A stretch of DNA of 64,000 nucleotides from Anthopleura xanthogrammica (taxonomy: Eukaryota > Cnidaria > Anthozoa > Actiniaria > Actiniidae), in NCBI GenBank assembly GCA_964019055.1, contig OZ025215.1, positions 4,717,001 to 4,781,000 of the forward strand, in the 5' to 3' direction. The translations under genes and the position numbers were made by a program. Under the pieces are notes generated by a model. It ran no database searches. It had not been told where the DNA came from and saw only the letters and a program-made list of their open reading frames with translations. Positions 49,018 through 59,052 of the stretch are shown piece by piece. Every line of letters begins with the position of its first letter. Positions within the stretch are counted from its first letter, which is position 1.

Positions 49018-50251
49018 CGTTTTTGCTCAGAAAATTGGAATTTTGATGAGAATTTTCTTTTGCTCAAAACACGACGTTTTCACTCCTAAAAGCACATTTT
49101 GGGCAAGAAAAGCACATTTTGGGTTACCAAAACACTGTTTTGCTGAAGAAAAAAAGCTTTTTCGCCCCAAAAACTGAAAAATGGCCATTTTGGCTCTCAA
49201 AACGACGTTTTTCGCTGACGGCGTGACTTGTTTGCTGAAACCCCCACTTTTTGCTCATGAAAATACCTCATGAGATAAAAATACTACTTTTTGGCGAACA
49301 AAAATGGGCTTTTGGCTGAGAAAAGGTGATTTTTGGTCAAAAAAACTGTTTTTTGCTGCCAAAAGTGGAATTTTCCTGAGAATTTTCTTTTGCTCAAAAC
49401 ACAACGTTTTCACTGCTAAACGCACATTTTGCGCGAGCAAAGCACATTTTGGGTGACCAAAACACTGTTTTGTTGGAAAAAAAACCTTTTCTGCCCCAAA
49501 AACTGAAATGGCTATTTTGGCTCTTAAAACGACGTTTTTCGCTGACGGCGTGACTTGTTTGCTGAAACCCCCACTTTTTGCTCATGAAAATACCTCATGA
49601 GATAAAAAAACGTCTTTTTGGCGAAACAAAATGAGGTTTTGGCTTAGAAAAGGTGCTTTTTGGTCCAAAAAACTGTTTTTTGCTGAGAAAATTGGAAATT
49701 TGCTGAGAAGTTTCTTTTGCTCAAAACACAACGTTTTCACTGCTAAAAGAATATTTTGGGCGAGAAAAGCACATTGTGGGTGACCAAAACACTGTTTTGC
49801 TGGAGAAAAAAAAAGGTTTTTGGCTCCCAAAACTGAAAAATGGCCATTTTGGCACTCAAAACGACGTTTTTCGCTGACGGCGTGACTTGTTTGCTGAAAC
49901 CCCCACTTATTGCTCATGAAAATACCTCATGAGATAAAAACACGACTTTTTGAAAAAAAAAATCTTGTTTTGGCTTAGAAAAGGTGCTTTTTGGTCCAAA
50001 AAACTGTTTTTTGCTGAGAAAATTGGAAATTTGCTGAGAATTTTCTTTTGCTCAAAACACAACGTTTTCACTGCTAAAAGAATATTTTGGGCGAGAAAAG
50101 CACATTGTGGGTGACCAAAACACAGTTTTGCTGGAGAAAAAAAAAGGTTTTTGGCTCCAAAAACTGAAAAATGGCCATTTTGGCTCTCAAAACGACGTTT
50201 TTCGCTGACGGGATTTTTTTTTGTTGAGACCAACACATTGTTGCTCCTTAA
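49018..50251. repeat. Diverged copies of the 329-bp satellite
   Basis: About 3.7 units in the same orientation as the main array, with near-329-bp spacing of the marker 'gctcatgaaaatacctcatg' (49,251, 49,580, about 49,911). They share subfamily changes relative to the main array: 'gaaaatacctcatgag' for 'gataatacctcttgag', 'aacgacgtttttcgctgacgg' for the 'ccaggtttttcgcttacgg' region, and 'gacttg' for 'gacctg'. This is an older or separate subfamily at the array margin. Confidence 0.92.
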
Positions 50252-50847
50252 AGTGCTAGTCTTACGAGAATGACACTATCCCTGAAGAATATATCTTATA
50301 AAAGTAGACATGCTATGTAGTTCATTGTCAAAATTTTATTTTGATACGAGACCGGGAAGATGTTGTATTTAGCCTTTAAAGTTCGGCATTTTCGGTCCGC
50401 CATTAAACGAATGCGTTACGGTGAGGTTGGTAACAATTCAACAGAAGTGACGTCATATACGCAACGATTAAAATTTCGCGGCACATACTAGATACTCTGG
50501 TCTTGCTATCACATTAACACTAAGCGCATGTTTTACCAGTTTCGACTAAAAACCTGAAGTTTTAAACACAATTACAATTAAAGCATGGAGAGCATGGCGA
50601 GCAAAGTTAGAAGTGCGCATATGACATCACGAATAAATTAAATACAGCTCCGCTGACCAAACTAATCGCTGTGACCGAACAATGGCGGACTAACTTTTTA
50701 GCGATTTTAAGAACAAAATTAATTCCCTTAATTATTTTTTTTCGATCCGACTTTTGTTAATTCGTAAACTATACCACCTATTTGTGGATAATAATCACAG
50801 AAAAGTGATGATTTTACAGTGTCATTCTCGTAAGACTAGCACTTTAA
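50248..50847. mobile_element. Non-autonomous TTAA-flanked DNA transposon (MITE), 592 bp plus target duplication
   Basis: The 26-bp arms starting AGTGCTAGTCTTACGAGAAT (from 50,252) and ending in its exact reverse complement (to 50,843) are perfect inverted repeats. TTAA flanks both sides (50,248-50,251 and 50,844-50,847). Removing the element and one TTAA rejoins a satellite unit (ttgctcc-TTAA-aatacctcatcag against the neighbouring ttgctca-TGAA-aatacctcatgag), which proves an insertion with a 4-bp duplication. TTAA targets are used by the piggyBac, Kolobok and Sola3 groups. The AG terminus fits Kolobok better than the CC-starting piggyBac ends, but this is a guess. No transposase frame is present. 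A CRE octamer (tgacgtca) lies at 50,448-50,455. Confidence 0.92.
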
Positions 50848-52047
50848 AATACCTCATCAGATAAAAACCCGACCTTTTGGCCACAAAAAAAATAAGCTTT
50901 TCGCTGAGAAAAGGTCCTTTTTGATCAAAATTTGAATTTTCCTCAGAATTTTCTTTCACTCAAAACACGACGCTTTCACTGCTAAAGTGAAATTTTGTTT
51001 GATGAAAAAAAAACCCTTTTGGCAAAAAAAAATTGAAAAAGGCAATTTTGGCTCGCAAAACGAAGTTTTTCGCTGACGGAATGACTTTTTTACTGAGACC
51101 ACAAAATTTTTGTCCTGAAAATACCTCACGAGATAAAAACACGACTTTTTTGCAAAAAACAAATGAGCTGTTGGCTTAGAAAAGGTGCTTTTTGGTCAAA
51201 AAAGGTGTTTTTTGCTGAGAAAATTTGAAATTTGCTGAGAATTTTCTTTTGCTCAAAACACGACGTTTTCACTGCTAAACGCAAGTTTTGGCCGAGAAAA
51301 GCACATTTTGGGTGTCCAAAACACTGTTTTGCTGGAAAAAAAAACGTTTTAGCCCAAAAAACTGAAAAATGGCCATTTTGGCTCTCAAAACCAGGTTTTT
51401 CGCTTACGGCGTGACCTGTTTGCTGAAACCCCCACTTTTTGCTCATGATAATACCTCTTGAGATAAAAACACGACGTTTTGGCGAAAAAAAATTCGGTTT
51501 TGGCTGAGTAAAGGTGCTTTTTGGTCAAAAAAGCTGTTTTTTGCTGAGAAAATTTGAAATTTGCTGAGTATTTTGTTTTGCTCAAAACACGACGTTTTTA
51601 CTGCTAAACGTGAGTTTTGGCCGACAAATGCACATTTTGGGTGTCCAAAACACTGTTTTGCTGGAAAAAAAAACTTTTTAGCCCAAAAAACTGAAAAATG
51701 GCCATTTTGGCTCTCAAAACCAGGTTTTTCGCTTACGGCGTGACCTGTTTGCTGAAACCCCCACTTTTTGCTCATGATAATACCTCTTGAGATAAAAACA
51801 CGACGTTTTGGCGAAAAAAAATTCGGTTTTGGCTGAGTAAAGGTGCTTTTTGGTCAAAAAAGCTGTTTTTTGCTGAGAAAATTGGAATTTTGCTGAGAAT
51901 TTTCTTTTGCTCAAAACACGACGTTTTCACTGCTAAACGCACATTTTGGGCGAGAAAAGCACATTTTGGATGACCAATACACTGTTTTGCTTGAAAAAAA
52001 AGCTTTTTGGCCCAAAAAACTGAAAAATGGCCATTTTGGCTCTCAAA
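50848..52047. repeat. 329-bp satellite, diverged then near-consensus units, ending inside a tRNA-like repeat unit
   Basis: 50,848-51,230 is strongly diverged and lacks part of the unit. From 51,236 two nearly consensus units follow. The unit at 51,571-51,640 carries 'gagtattttg', 'tttttactgc' and 'aaacgtgag', the same private variants as in the higher-order block at 38.46, 39.12 and 42.73 kb. The last partial unit stops at about 52,047, and the next base is already the middle of a tRNA-like head. Confidence 0.92.
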
Positions 52048-53613
52048 ATACGGAGGGTCGTGGGATACATTGCCATCTGGGGCTAACAACTTTTCCCCCC
52101 ATTTTTTAACAGTATGGTACGATCAGATACAAATTTCATTTCAACATCATACTCATACCATGTTTATCGTATATTTCCTGTTACGTTTCTGTGACTGTAG
52201 CATATACACTACGTTTGTCACAATACAGTGTGGACGAACGACCTTACTCGCCATTAGAGTCTCTTCTAGCTAAGTGGCAGATAGTCCGACTAGGATACCG
52301 AGGGTCATGGCGTGATTCTTATCAGGGCGTCAGAATTATTTTTTTTTTCTGATAATTTCACAGTTTGGTACGATCATATACACATTTCATTCCATCATCA
52401 TACGCATCCCATGTTTATCGTATATTTCCTTAGACATTTCCTTGACTGTAGAATATACAGTACTTTTGTCAAATTATAGTGTATGGTATCATTAGCGTCT
52501 CCTGAATCTCAGTGGAAGAGCGTCCGACTAGGATACCGAGGGTACTTGGTTCGATTCCTACCTGGGGCTAATTTTTTTTTCTGTTGATTTTAAAGCATGG
52601 TACGATCATATACATATTTCATTCCATCGTCATACCTATGCCATGTTTATCGTAGATTCCAAGCCGGGTAAAGGATTTTTTTTCCTCATTTTTTAACAGT
52701 ATGGTACGATCATAAACATATTTCATTACATCATCATACACATACCATGTTTAGCATATATTTCCTTAGACATTTCTGTCATGGTAGAATATACGGTACA
52801 TTTGGCACAATATAGTGTGGAGGAACGACCTTACTCGCCATTACAGTCTTCTCTTGGTCAGTGGCAGATTGTACGACTAGGATACCGAGGGTCCTTTGGT
52901 CGATTCCAATCTGGGCCTCAGAATTTTTTTTCTGATTATTTCACCGTTTGGTACAATTATATACATATTTCATTCCTTGATCATACGCATACCATGTTTA
53001 TCGTATATTTCCTAAGACATTTCTGTGACTGTAGCATAAACAGTACGGTTGTCACATTATAGTGTCGACTAACGACCTTACTCGCCATTAGAGCTTCTCT
53101 AGCTCAGTAGCAGAGCGTCCGATTAGCATACGGAGGGTCCTTGGGTCTATTCCCATCTGGACTTCAGAATTTTTTTTTTTTCTAATAATTTCAAAGTTTG
53201 GTACGATCATATACAAATTTCATTCAATCATCAGACGCATACCATGTTGATCGTATCATTCCTTAGACATTTCGGTGACTGTAGCATATACAGTACGTTT
53301 GTCGCAATATAGTGGGGACCAACGACATTATTTGCCATCAGAGTCTCCTCTAGCTTAGTGGCAGAGCGTCCGACTTGGATACGGAGGGTCCATGGTTCGA
53401 TTCCCAGCTGGGGTTAAAATGTATTACTTTTTTTCTGTTTATTTTAAAGTTTGGTATGATCATATACATATTTCATTCCATCATCATACCCATACCATAT
53501 TTAGCTACTATTTCCTTAGACATTTCTCAAAATGTAGCATATACAGTACTTTTATCACAATATACTGGTATAATATACGACATTATTCGTCATTAGAGTC
53601 TCCTCTACCTCAG
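52048..53613 (+). repeat. tRNA-headed ~250-bp tandem repeat, left block
   Basis: Units contain a tRNA-like head, then a body with the recurring phrases 'ggtacgatcatatac', 'tttcattccatcatcatac' and 'tgtagcatatacagtacg'. Heads lie at about 52,259-52,330, 52,497-52,571, 52,845-52,919, 53,092-53,161 and 53,343-53,414. The block starts with a partial head (52,048-52,083) and ends with a 5' partial head (53,597-53,613), where the composite retroelement begins. A deletion near 52,660 removes one head. Translations in this region are just the repeat read as protein. Confidence 0.9.
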
Positions 53614-53808
53614 ACTTGAGAACAGGGTTCGACACCTGCGAAAAACACCTTGTAAAGGACAAAACAAAATCACAAATCAGTCGCTGAACAACAACAATGC
53701 GTGCCAGTTCGTAAACAACAGAAAAGACACAATAATAGAAGGGTTATCAAGCGTAAACCCGGAAAACATTCTTAACAAGCAAAAAACAAGGATTAATGTT
53801 CAAATTCA

Positions 53809-54012
53809 GTTGTATAAAGCTATAAAGCACACGGCTATGAAGCCTGAATGAGCTCTGAAGCTGCGTAGTACAGGCTAACAATGGTATGGAGCAATGAGCT
53901 ATAAAGCCACACAAAAGTTATCGAGTCCATTCAAAACTATAAAGCATTCCAGACTATGAAGTCTGAGCTATAAAGCAACTGGGGAGCAAATGCAACATCT
54001 ATGAAGCTGACC
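53809..54012. repeat. Cluster of short hairpins with ATGA/ATAA loops
   Basis: Repeated short stem-loops of the form stem-CT-AT(G/A)A-AG-stem: ggct/agcc (53,833-53,844), agct/agct with loop ctga (53,851-53,862), agct/agcc (53,897-53,908), cagact/agtctg (53,950-53,965, six perfect pairs), agct/agc (53,966-53,976) and a weak one at 53,997-54,008. Stem bases change together while the loop is kept. Plain 'ctataaag' copies are interspersed. It lies just past the last coding fragment on the minus strand. Confidence 0.65.
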
Positions 54013-54077
54013 ACGAGGTAGCAACAACTAATCAATCCGGTAATAAACCTGAACAACGGGAATGGGCCAAAAAATGG

Positions 54078-54938
54078 CTAAGAAGCATCAAGGGCGATCA
54101 CCAAAACCGGAGATTTAAAGTGACTGTCAGAAAAAATGGTATGCAAACCCGCAGGGGAAGAACCAAAAATGTGTCGGGGATCAGAAAATTCCATGACCTG
54201 CATGATCGAAAAACGAGGACCGTTAGAGGGAAATAGAACAGGCCAGAAAACAGAAGATTGCCATGCAGGAACAATCAAAACACCACGAGCACGACAGTGC
54301 TCTAGGTGAAAAACCGTGCGAGGCACCAAATACAAAGGAGGGACTAACCAGTTGTTTTCGTTAGCCCAATCGGTACTAAACGCGTCAACACCTAACGTGC
54401 CCGGGCACCAAAACTTCGAATAAAACTTGATGCACTTCGCGGTGACGGAAGAAGCAAATCTATCAACCGTAAAGGGGCCGAAAAGGGAACTAGCGTGATC
54501 GTAAAACTCCTGGGAAGTACTCCAATCATCATAATCAATAACACGACTGAGGCAATCTGCATATTCGTTCAGAGTTCGAGGAATCCACTCGATCTCGAGA
54601 GTAATACAATGTTCTAAACACAAACTAAAAATATCGAGGGCTAAACGATGTAAACGGAGCGAAGTACTACCTTTGCGACTGATGATCGCTACATTGCGAT
54701 TGTCGGTAAAAAACTTGACAACCTTGCCGGATAAAAGACGTCTGAACGATTTTAAGCCATACAAAATAGCCAAAAGTTCACGACCATTACTGTCCATCTG
54801 GACCTCGAGGGAAGAAAAAGCTTGGAAGTACAATTCAAAATCGGTGCTGTCAACAAAAAGCGCGTGACCACCGCAAGCGTTAGCACTAGCGTCTGAATGA
54901 ATAATAAGCAAAGGAGCATTATAAGAAAACAAAACCAA
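54078..54938 (-). pseudogene. RNase H plus C-terminal domain from a second DIRS-like family (fragment)
   Basis: A 286-residue frame with an RNase H fold: Asp16 (HSDASANACGG), Glu54 (GRELLAIL), Asp79 (FFTDNRN) and Asp128 (NEYADCLSR). It is followed by a domain typical of DIRS-like pol ends (TVDRFASSV near 155-165, then VDAFSTDW and a Pro/Leu-rich stretch). There is no RT of this family upstream. The frame begins where the preceding RNase H frame ends (20-base overlap), so it is a 5'-truncated piece joined to another element. No recombinase follows. Confidence 0.75.
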
Positions 54939-55848
54939 GCTTAGATGGACAAAGGATGGCTTCCATAGAACCTTGTGGAGCCAAAAATACCCTCCTAGAG
55001 GACAGCGCTTTCAATCGAGGCCACCAAGAAGGGAGCGGTGAAGGGCATGGTACGACCATTGTAACTACTGCCCTATTTTCCGCCACAAACTGCAACAAAG
55101 GTGGGACTAGCGCAAAAGGCGGAAATACATAGGCATTGACCTTGATGCCATCGCAGATACACAAGTCCTGACTGAACATGTTTACCCCGGCGGACGCCGG
55201 GGTAGGGTAGGGTGTGTAATGACGCAATGGTAGACCCTGATGATCCCTCTGCACATTAGAGTCCAGCGCCATAAGATCTAAGTTATGGCCAAACTTCCCT
55301 CCAAAGTTGCGTTGTACTACCTTCCAGCACTCCCCAGACAGCATTGAGTCTCGCTTGGAGTAGGTCCTCGAAAACCAATCGGCGGGATTGCACTCGGACG
55401 GGACGTAGGTCAACTCCAACAATATATTTCTACTAGTCACCAGCTGAAATAGACGCTGAGCCACCTTCGTCAGTGGTTTGGACTTGGAGCCACGCCCCAT
55501 CCACGTGTATAGCACAGCCTGGTTATCTACCTGAACATCCACACGACAATCTCGGATAGCCGGAGGTAAGGACTCCAAAACCTTGGCCACTGCCCACATT
55601 TCCTTGACATTGATATTCTCTCCAGAAATATTCGCCTCCCAAAAATCGCCCAATACCATGTCTCCTGATTTGAGGTGAATAACACCAGCCCAGCGAGCCA
55701 ATGAAGCGTCTGTCGAAATGGATATGGCCCAATGTCTTTCACTTCTCCATGGGACATGCCCTTCCCAAGAATCAAGGAATCTCCAGAATTCAATCTCTTT
55801 CCTCAGCCCCGGGGACCAGCGGACTTCTCTACCGATTGCGTTAGCCAT
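54919..55848 (-). pseudogene. RNase H and C-terminal domain of the composite element
   Basis: A 309-residue frame: RNase H Asp47 (ISTDASLARWAG), Glu83 (NVKEMWAVAKV), Asp108 (VQVDNQAV) and Asp157 (NPADWFSR), then a DIRS-like pol tail (NLDLMALDSN, with ASAGVNMF further on). Conserved-looking sequence continues upstream of the ATG (AKFYIRE), so the ATG is not the natural start. The frame differs from the RT frame, and the linker normally found between RT and RNase H appears to be missing about 20 codons near 55,880. The C-terminus ends abruptly at the chimera junction near 54,930. Confidence 0.8.
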
Positions 55849-55934
55849 CTCGCGGATGTAAAATTTTGCGACTGTAAGTAAATCCCCGTGCTCTGACCCA
55901 GTACACTCTCTCTAAGAGCGGCAAACCGCTCTTT

Positions 55935-57032
55935 CTATTCCCCCGGAATAGCGAAAGCGAGCACTGTTGAGTCTACCCATAATCCCAGGAAAATCAGACG
56001 TTGAACGGGGACCAAAACACACTTTTCAAGTCCCAGGTAGTATCCCAAGTGTGTTAAAATCCTTAAAACCACATATAAGGCGGCTGTTGCCGCATCATAG
56101 CTGAAATGGGGATCTCTTTGAGTCATTGGGCGCGACCAATGCCCCTTATCCGCATATATCTCACCGTTTAGTCGATCATCAATGTACAACGAGCATGCAA
56201 TGCCCTTCCTCCTAAAGAAACTGGTTGCCACGAGAACTAAGGTCTGATACACGTAAGGAGAATTTTTCCATCCGAAGGGAAGAGTAAGGCACACCCACCA
56301 ATAACCGTCCCACTCAATGCCAAAATACCTCGTCGAACCCTCTGAAAGGAGAACATGGTCATAGCCGGACTTATCATCAATTTTTGACATGAACGAGTCC
56401 TGATACAGAAAACGAGGCACATCCACTAGTTTGTCTAATGAAAAGGGAGTATCCTTCATCCATAAGTTGGGATAGCGAGCGTCTATACATAGCCTTGGTT
56501 TCGAGGGCTCAATAGTAATGGGTAACACAATATAAGGGGCTTCGACCTCTCCAACTTTCCCCCATAGCTTTACTGCCCCTGATGCCACCCTCTCCCTCAG
56601 TGTGTTAGAAATAAACTCTGTAAACTCCCTACAAGATGGATGGTTCTTAAATCTCCTCGGTGGTGGAGTTGCACAATCATACTTTTGGCCTTTAAACGAT
56701 CCTTTAAAGTGGCAAAGAAAAGAATCAACATTCACTCCGTTGGAAATCCATTCGTTCACTTCCATTTCCCTTTTGTAATCCTCCGAGAGAACGTGCCATA
56801 ATTCTTTCTGCTTGTGTATTCCACCCGCTTTGAACGACTTTGGGTTGCGAATGGAAAGGTTATTTATTATAGGGCTTTCCCCTGCTATCACATTGTCCAC
56901 ATCCTCCAAGAGGTGTCCTATAGTCGTTATCTCTTCTGAACTCGGGCTCCCATCCAGTTTTACCCACTCTACTACATCATTTTCTACCACTGCCGGACTC
57001 CCTGTGACCCATTTAAACCGTTTTGGAAGGGG
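55935..57032 (-). CDS. Reverse transcriptase of the composite DIRS-like element (ends at a premature stop)
   Basis: The open frame is 367 residues from an upstream TTG. RT motifs are PRLCIDARYPN (181-191), motif A DDKSGYDHV (221-229), LPFGWKNSP (263-271) and the catalytic YIDD (285-288), then LRILTHLGYYLGLEKC and FLGLWVD of the thumb side. There is no clear ATG at the N-terminus. The frame is entered at 'ttttcaatttgcag|ccccttcc', a good acceptor, so it may be an exon starting at 57,032. I found no donor in the gag exon that joins it in frame. The TAG at 55,937-55,935 is followed in frame by conserved-looking KERFAALRES, so the stop is a mutation in this copy. Confidence 0.82.
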   Translation of the reverse strand, partial: PLPKRFKWVTGSPAVVENDVVEWVKLDGSPSSEEITTIGHLLEDVDNVIAGESPIINNLSIRNPKSFKAGGIHKQKELWHVLSEDYKREMEVNEWISNGVNVDSFLCHFKGSFKGQKYDCATPPPRRFKNHPSCREFTEFISNTLRERVASGAVKLWGKVGEVEAPYIVLPITIEPSKPRLCIDARYPNLWMKDTPFSLDKLVDVPRFLYQDSFMSKIDDKSGYDHVLLSEGSTRYFGIEWDGYWWVCLTLPFGWKNSPYVYQTLVLVATSFFRRKGIACSLYIDDRLNGEIYADKGHWSRPMTQRDPHFSYDAATAALYVVLRILTHLGYYLGLEKCVLVPVQRLIFLGLWVDSTVLAFAIPGE

Positions 57033-57038
57033 CTGCAA

Positions 57039-57372
57039 ATTGAAAATAATTTAAATTCCAATCAAAAATTTGTATATTTGTATATGTGAACTGCAGCACA
57101 CAGGGATCCCAAAAATTAAACAGGGAAAAAAAACCGACGGGAAACCCGAGTTCAAAAAGATGACAACCTCTGCTTTAATAAAGCAACAAGGGAATGCCCA
57201 GAAGACAAAACGTTTGCGGTGTCAACTTCCTGCCTCCCAGGATAAAAAAAAACAAAAACAAACAAGGGACGGCTAAACTCATAAACAAGAATACAGCTTG
57301 ATAATGCTAAGTCTTTAATGAGCCATTAATTTAGTCAATCCGTTCAATCAATCCGTTTAAAGTACAATTCAA
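57039..57372 (-). other. Gap between gag exon 2 and RT
   Basis: No coding sequence is recognisable. It contains A-rich runs and, at the RT side, the acceptor-like 'ttttcaatttgcag'. It may be an intron or simple spacer. Confidence 0.4.
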
Positions 57373-58969
57373 TCAGCCTTTTTTCATACAGTTCCTGGCA
57401 AAGTGACCAGGTTGGCCACAGCTGAAGCATTTCCTTGGTGGTCTCTGAGCCCTAGAGTTGGACCAGCGCGTCCTACCTGAAAATCTTGGCGGTGCTCGCG
57501 CAGACAAGGACTTCCTTAATGCCTTCTCAACCACCTTTGAAACTTCTGCTTCCTCTTTATCCGCCACTAACTTTATCAGCACAGATTGAAGAGCTGGACT
57601 TTGAATCAGCGGGCGGCATTGCCTGAGGACAACTCTAAAGCGGTTTGATCTATCATCCCCACACTCCCTTGCGCAATCAACTATGTGCTCCAAAGCCGCT
57701 ATCGCTGCATAAGGATCAAACAGCTCCTGTGGTTTGGAGATAATCAGCTGTAGTGATGCCAGAGAAGTGTCCACCAGTGCCTTATTGGACTTCTTTTGCA
57801 TCTCCTCTAACTGGACCCTTAACACTTTCACTTCTCCTGATGCCTAACCAAGAGTAAAATAACCACATGAATTCTAAACCAATAGTTTTGTTATCCACCG
57901 TGACCACACACAGTTCATTACAATAATTCGAGTGAATTATCTTCCCTCAATGAGCGCACACAGTGCATCACAATAACTCCCATAAAAATATTTCTTCTCA
58001 GTGAGCGCACACAGTGCATCACCATAATTCCAGTTAATAATTTTAGTAAAATTTATTTCCCCTCTGTGAGCGTGCACAAAGCATGATAATTCAAATAAAT
58101 TATTTTCCCACAGTGAGCGCACACAGTGCATCACAATAATTCCAGTCAATTATTCTTCCCAGTGAGCGCACACAGTGCATCACAACAATTTCAGTAAATA
58201 ATTTTTTCCAGTGAGCGCACACAGTGCATCACAACAATTCCAGTAAATAATTTTCTCTCAGTGAGCGCACACAGTGCATCACAACAATTCCAGTAAATTA
58301 TTTTCTCTCTGTGAGCGCACACAGTGCATCACAACAATTCCAGTAAATTATTTTCTCTCAGTGAGCGCCCACAGTGCATCACAATAGATAAATATTAATG
58401 AAGGGAAACATTAAAGAGATAAATACTGTACAAATAAATACTAGTCCATATATCAACTGTACAAAATCAAATAAAGTAGCGAAATATATAGGTAATAAGT
58501 ATATGGTCCAGATATAAGCAATACTGCAATAAAAATAACATTATAAATTTACATAATTTGTGACCTCGTGGTCATAAAGCATGGGTATTTTGCACACAAA
58601 TAACAATTACCCACAGCACACAGCTCATAAACTGAGCAAAATTGCGTTATTTTACTCGAGAAAAAAAGAAAAAAGAACCAAAACAAACAAATATAAACCC
58701 ACCTCAGCATTAGAAAGAGCAGAAGCAACAGAAGCTACAGAACTCGCTGTTGTATTCGTGGCACTCGTTCCTGGGTTGACTGAACTCGCTTGAGCCGAAA
58801 GCAAAACCACCGGTGTCGACCGTGTCGAAGCCGTAGAAGCTGTAGTCACAATTCCAGATGTAGAAGCCGTCGAAGTACTTCTAACCAATACACCAACCAC
58901 ATTGGAGATGTTTGCCTTTGTCCTCGGCACAGAAACAGCAGGACGCGCTGGGTTTTCAGTGTCCGACAT
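57373..58969 (-). CDS. Predicted two-exon gag-like protein with C-terminal CCHC zinc knuckle (join 57373-57843, 58703-58969)
   Basis: Exon 1 starts at the ATG at 58,969 (MSDTENPARP) and runs 89 codons, strongly Ser/Thr/Ala-rich and so probably disordered. It ends at gctgag|gtgggt (58,703/58,702), a good donor in phase 0. Exon 2 starts at ttactcttggttag|gca (57,843), also phase 0, and runs 156 codons to a TGA. It has a Lys/Glu-rich helical start, a segment with LEHIVDCARECGDD, and ends with CFSCGQPGHFARNC, a canonical CX2CX4HX4C nucleic-acid-binding knuckle. Matching phases and the lack of any in-frame start in exon 2 support splicing, giving about 245 residues. It would package the element RNA. 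A host gene is a possible alternative, but the adjacent RT on the same strand argues for gag. Confidence 0.65.
57905..58390. repeat. ~50-bp minisatellite inside the gag intron
   Basis: The phrase 'tgagcgcacacagtgcatca' or close variants starts at 57,951, 58,002, 58,066, 58,114, 58,163, 58,212, 58,262, 58,312 and 58,362. Spacing is 48-51 bp except one of 64. The right-hand copies are nearly identical, the left ones decayed. Each unit contains the small inverted repeat gcac-aca-gtgc. Confidence 0.9.
58391..58702 (-). other. AT-rich remainder of the gag intron
   Basis: No gene or repeat is recognised. On the minus strand it begins with the donor at 58,702 and leads into the minisatellite. Confidence 0.5.
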
Positions 58970-59030
58970 TCTCGAAGTTGTTTCCGAAGCGTTCGTTGCG
59001 AAAAGACACTTACACATAATTAGTTTGGCC

Positions 59031-59052
59031 TTATATAATGCCAATGACGTCA
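59031..59052 (-). promoter_or_regulatory. CRE and TATA box upstream of the gag-like gene
   Basis: A perfect CRE octamer tgacgtca lies at 59,052-59,045. A TATATAAGG box lies 8 bp downstream on the minus strand (59,037-59,029). The gag ATG is at 58,969, so a start site about 30 bp past the TATA would leave a 5' leader of roughly 35 bp. The spacing is that of a textbook RNA polymerase II promoter placed just inside the element's 5' end. Confidence 0.6.

Noticed and set aside
52007..53619. Plus-strand frames rich in His/Tyr/Ile (for example 53,375-53,596)
   Set aside because: They are translations of the ~250-bp repeat body and recur at 62-63 kb in the same form. No gene features.
57070..57276. 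Plus-strand Lys-rich frame at 57.07-57.28 kb
   Set aside because: Antisense to the retroelement, composed of A-runs, with no recognisable domain.
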